Shown: piece by piece, positions 5,641 to 6,768 of the stretch
How positions within the stretch are numbered: the stretch's first letter is position 1
How the letters are laid out: each line of letters starts with the position of its first letter
Assembly (NCBI GenBank): GCA_905480445.1
Contig: CAJQQJ010000110.1
Location: 1 to 6,768 of the forward strand
From: an uncultured Alphaproteobacteria bacterium
GTDB taxonomy: Bacteria > Pseudomonadota > Alphaproteobacteria > UBA7985 > CAJQQZ01
DNA length: 6,768 nt
Direction: 5' to 3'
Program-made: the position numbers and the translations under genes
The notes under the pieces: generated by a model
Databases searched by the model: none
Told to the model about the DNA's origin: nothing
Seen by the model: only the letters and a program-made list of their open reading frames with translations

Positions 5641-6669
5641 CTAAACTTGGGAAACGTAGGCGTCCCAGAAATTGTTTCTAAACAAAAGGCCAGGATCCAG
5701 CCGTCGTTTCGCTTCTGCAAATTCGCCAACACGTTGGTAGGATCTTTTGAGTTGGTCAACCGTCGCATGAGGGCGATAGGGCAAATAGTAGGCGCCACCA
5801 ATTTCAATCACCCGGTCAATCAGGTTTCTTGTCATACGCGCCATGTCGGCTTCTCCGCGCTGTGTCATTTCCTGACTGAATAGCATTACGGCGGCTATCC
5901 TTGGTTCCCAGGCATAGGAGAGAATAGACTCGTCGTCCTGAGCCACGTAACGTAAAGTGATGTTGAGGAGCTCTTGGTAAGAGGCCGGGATGACTTCTTG
6001 GCAGGCCTTGATGAAGGCTGGAAATTGCTCAGCCGAAACAAAGTACTCGTGGAGAATATCTGTCCGCGCCGGGTCTCTATCATCAAGCGTAATCACTGGT
6101 TCATTCACGAGAGAGTTACGGGTCGATTCACCGCCCAAAGCAGGCCCGACGTCAGTTTCAACAAACCAGCGCCAATCTTTAACGCTTTCGTTCCCAAGCT
6201 GGCCACGGAAAATATGACGCGACGCCTTGCTCATGAAACCAGAGCCTGCGACCTCTGGGAGGTCGTTCTGGTCATCTGCTGGTCGGTAGGTGATCAACAA
6301 AGCTTTCTCGAAGAACGAACCGCGGTCTACGTTCAACCTGCCATAAGCCATTTGGATTGATGGATCTGCTTTTAGCGCCTTGACCATCGCCTCACCATAG
6401 TCCGCCGCCGGCAACTCCTCATAAGTCGCAGTCAGACGGCTGTTTGGCACCATGTCCATTTCAAGCTCTGTGATGACGCCGAAGAGGCCATAGCCTCCCA
6501 TGGCCAAGTTAAAGAGCTCTTGGTTTTCTTGGCGCGAGCAAGTCACATGTTCACCATTTGCCAAGACCATTTTTATCGATCTGGTTGTCGATCCTGCCGG
6601 ACCAAAGGTCACCGGCCAGCCATGGGCGTTATACTCGTACGACCGAATTGATCTGACGGCCTGAGTCAA
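5641..6669 (-). CDS. FAD-linked oxidase (VAO-type), N-terminally truncated
   Basis: The reading frame encodes the C-terminal part of a VAO/aldonolactone-oxidase-like flavoprotein, a family that oxidises alcohols, sugars or lactones with FAD. Recognisable elements are NAHGWP (14-19, equivalent to the VHG segment of DprE1-like enzymes), IKMVLANGEHVTCSRQEN (32-49), ELFNLAMGGYGLFGVIT (51-67, FAD-contacting glycine-rich segment), the central substrate domain, GGAYYLPYRPH (291-301), and the tail KRRLDPGLLFRNNFWDAYV (321-339). The FAD pyrophosphate-binding N-terminal region, normally more than 100 residues ahead of NAHG, is absent. The frame opens only at TTG 6669, without a Shine-Dalgarno, and is closed by TAG at 6703-6705. 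The first 13 residues do not look like the family. The first ATG is 6570, also without a ribosome site. It is probably a nonfunctional remnant, though it still leads the downstream cluster. Confidence 0.75.
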   Translation of the reverse strand: MTQAVRSIRSYEYNAHGWPVTFGPAGSTTRSIKMVLANGEHVTCSRQENQELFNLAMGGYGLFGVITELEMDMVPNSRLTATYEELPAADYGEAMVKALKADPSIQMAYGRLNVDRGSFFEKALLITYRPADDQNDLPEVAGSGFMSKASRHIFRGQLGNESVKDWRWFVETDVGPALGGESTRNSLVNEPVITLDDRDPARTDILHEYFVSAEQFPAFIKACQEVIPASYQELLNITLRYVAQDDESILSYAWEPRIAAVMLFSQEMTQRGEADMARMTRNLIDRVIEIGGAYYLPYRPHATVDQLKRSYQRVGEFAEAKRRLDPGLLFRNNFWDAYVSQV

Positions 6670-6712
6670 AAGGCCACAGCGTATTTTTGTGTAGGGTCTG
6701 CACTATGCTTAC

Positions 6713-6768
6713 ATGATCAATCAAGACAAAACAATTTCTCTGACGGATGAGCAGCGCATAGCTCTTGA
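6713..6768 (+). CDS. 5' end of an unidentified plus-strand gene (partial)
   Basis: An ATG at 6713 opens a frame that stays open to the window end, giving MINQDKTISLTDEQRIAL and one further partial codon. An in-frame TAG at 6692-6694 makes this the first ATG. No good Shine-Dalgarno is visible; AGGG at 6693-6696 is too far away. The LTDEQR opening occurs in several families, including phytanoyl-CoA-dioxygenase-like and acyl-CoA dehydrogenase proteins. Eighteen residues cannot decide among them or prove that the gene is real. Confidence 0.35.
   Translation, partial: MINQDKTISLTDEQRIAL

Noticed and set aside
5631..5807. N-terminal extension of the 134-aa membrane protein (start at 5807)
   Set aside because: The extra residues lie in the coding region of the FAD oxidase and look like a shadow translation. 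ATG 5630 has a well-placed AGGA.
5974..6360. Plus-strand 128-codon open frame inside the FAD-oxidase gene
   Set aside because: It is antisense to recognisable oxidase sequence, with no motifs or start signals of its own.
6658..6675. Inverted repeat GGCCT / AGGCC near the truncation junction
   Set aside because: Five-bp arms with an eight-base loop and no adjacent T-run. It could mark the breakpoint but is not distinguishable from chance.

Overview
The window holds Gram-negative-type chromosomal DNA. Several products carry Sec-type signal peptides or N-terminal membrane anchors, base composition looks roughly balanced, genes are tightly packed and Shine-Dalgarno sequences are recognisable. 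Family resemblances suggest a proteobacterium, but nothing here fixes the genus. I saw no tRNA, rRNA, CRISPR array, transposase or phage gene.

Left part (1-2420). An exported intradiol ring-cleavage dioxygenase-like protein (75-650, minus) diverges from a plus-strand pair across a 135-base intergenic region. The pair is msrA (786-1295, methionine sulfoxide reductase A) and a class I nitronate monooxygenase/2-nitropropane dioxygenase (1332-2420). The pair is separated by 36 bases and is probably cotranscribed. All three are plausible oxidative or detoxification enzymes with intact active-site motifs.

Right part (6669 down to 2417, minus strand). Five genes are packed with 10-base, -4, -17 and larger negative spacings. 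In transcription order they are: the C-terminal part of a VAO-type FAD-linked oxidase; a 134-aa four-helix membrane protein; a 352-aa membrane-anchored protein of unknown function with a striking YPEWHIVHAYDDYA block; a 107-aa single-span membrane protein; and a secreted PQQ-type beta-propeller protein. The last gene converges on the nitronate monooxygenase gene, and the two stop codons share one CTAG. The packing suggests one translationally coupled unit, possibly an envelope-associated redox or assembly module. This unit is the most likely place for undescribed biology in the window.

Right edge. The FAD-oxidase gene lacks its N-terminal FAD-binding half. Family-like sequence stops abruptly near 6630, and all minus-strand frames beyond it are unrelated or closed. 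A plus-strand reading frame opens at 6713 and runs off the end. This points to a deletion or rearrangement (or an assembly join) between about 6630 and 6712. If it is real, the operon has probably lost its native promoter and the start of its first gene.
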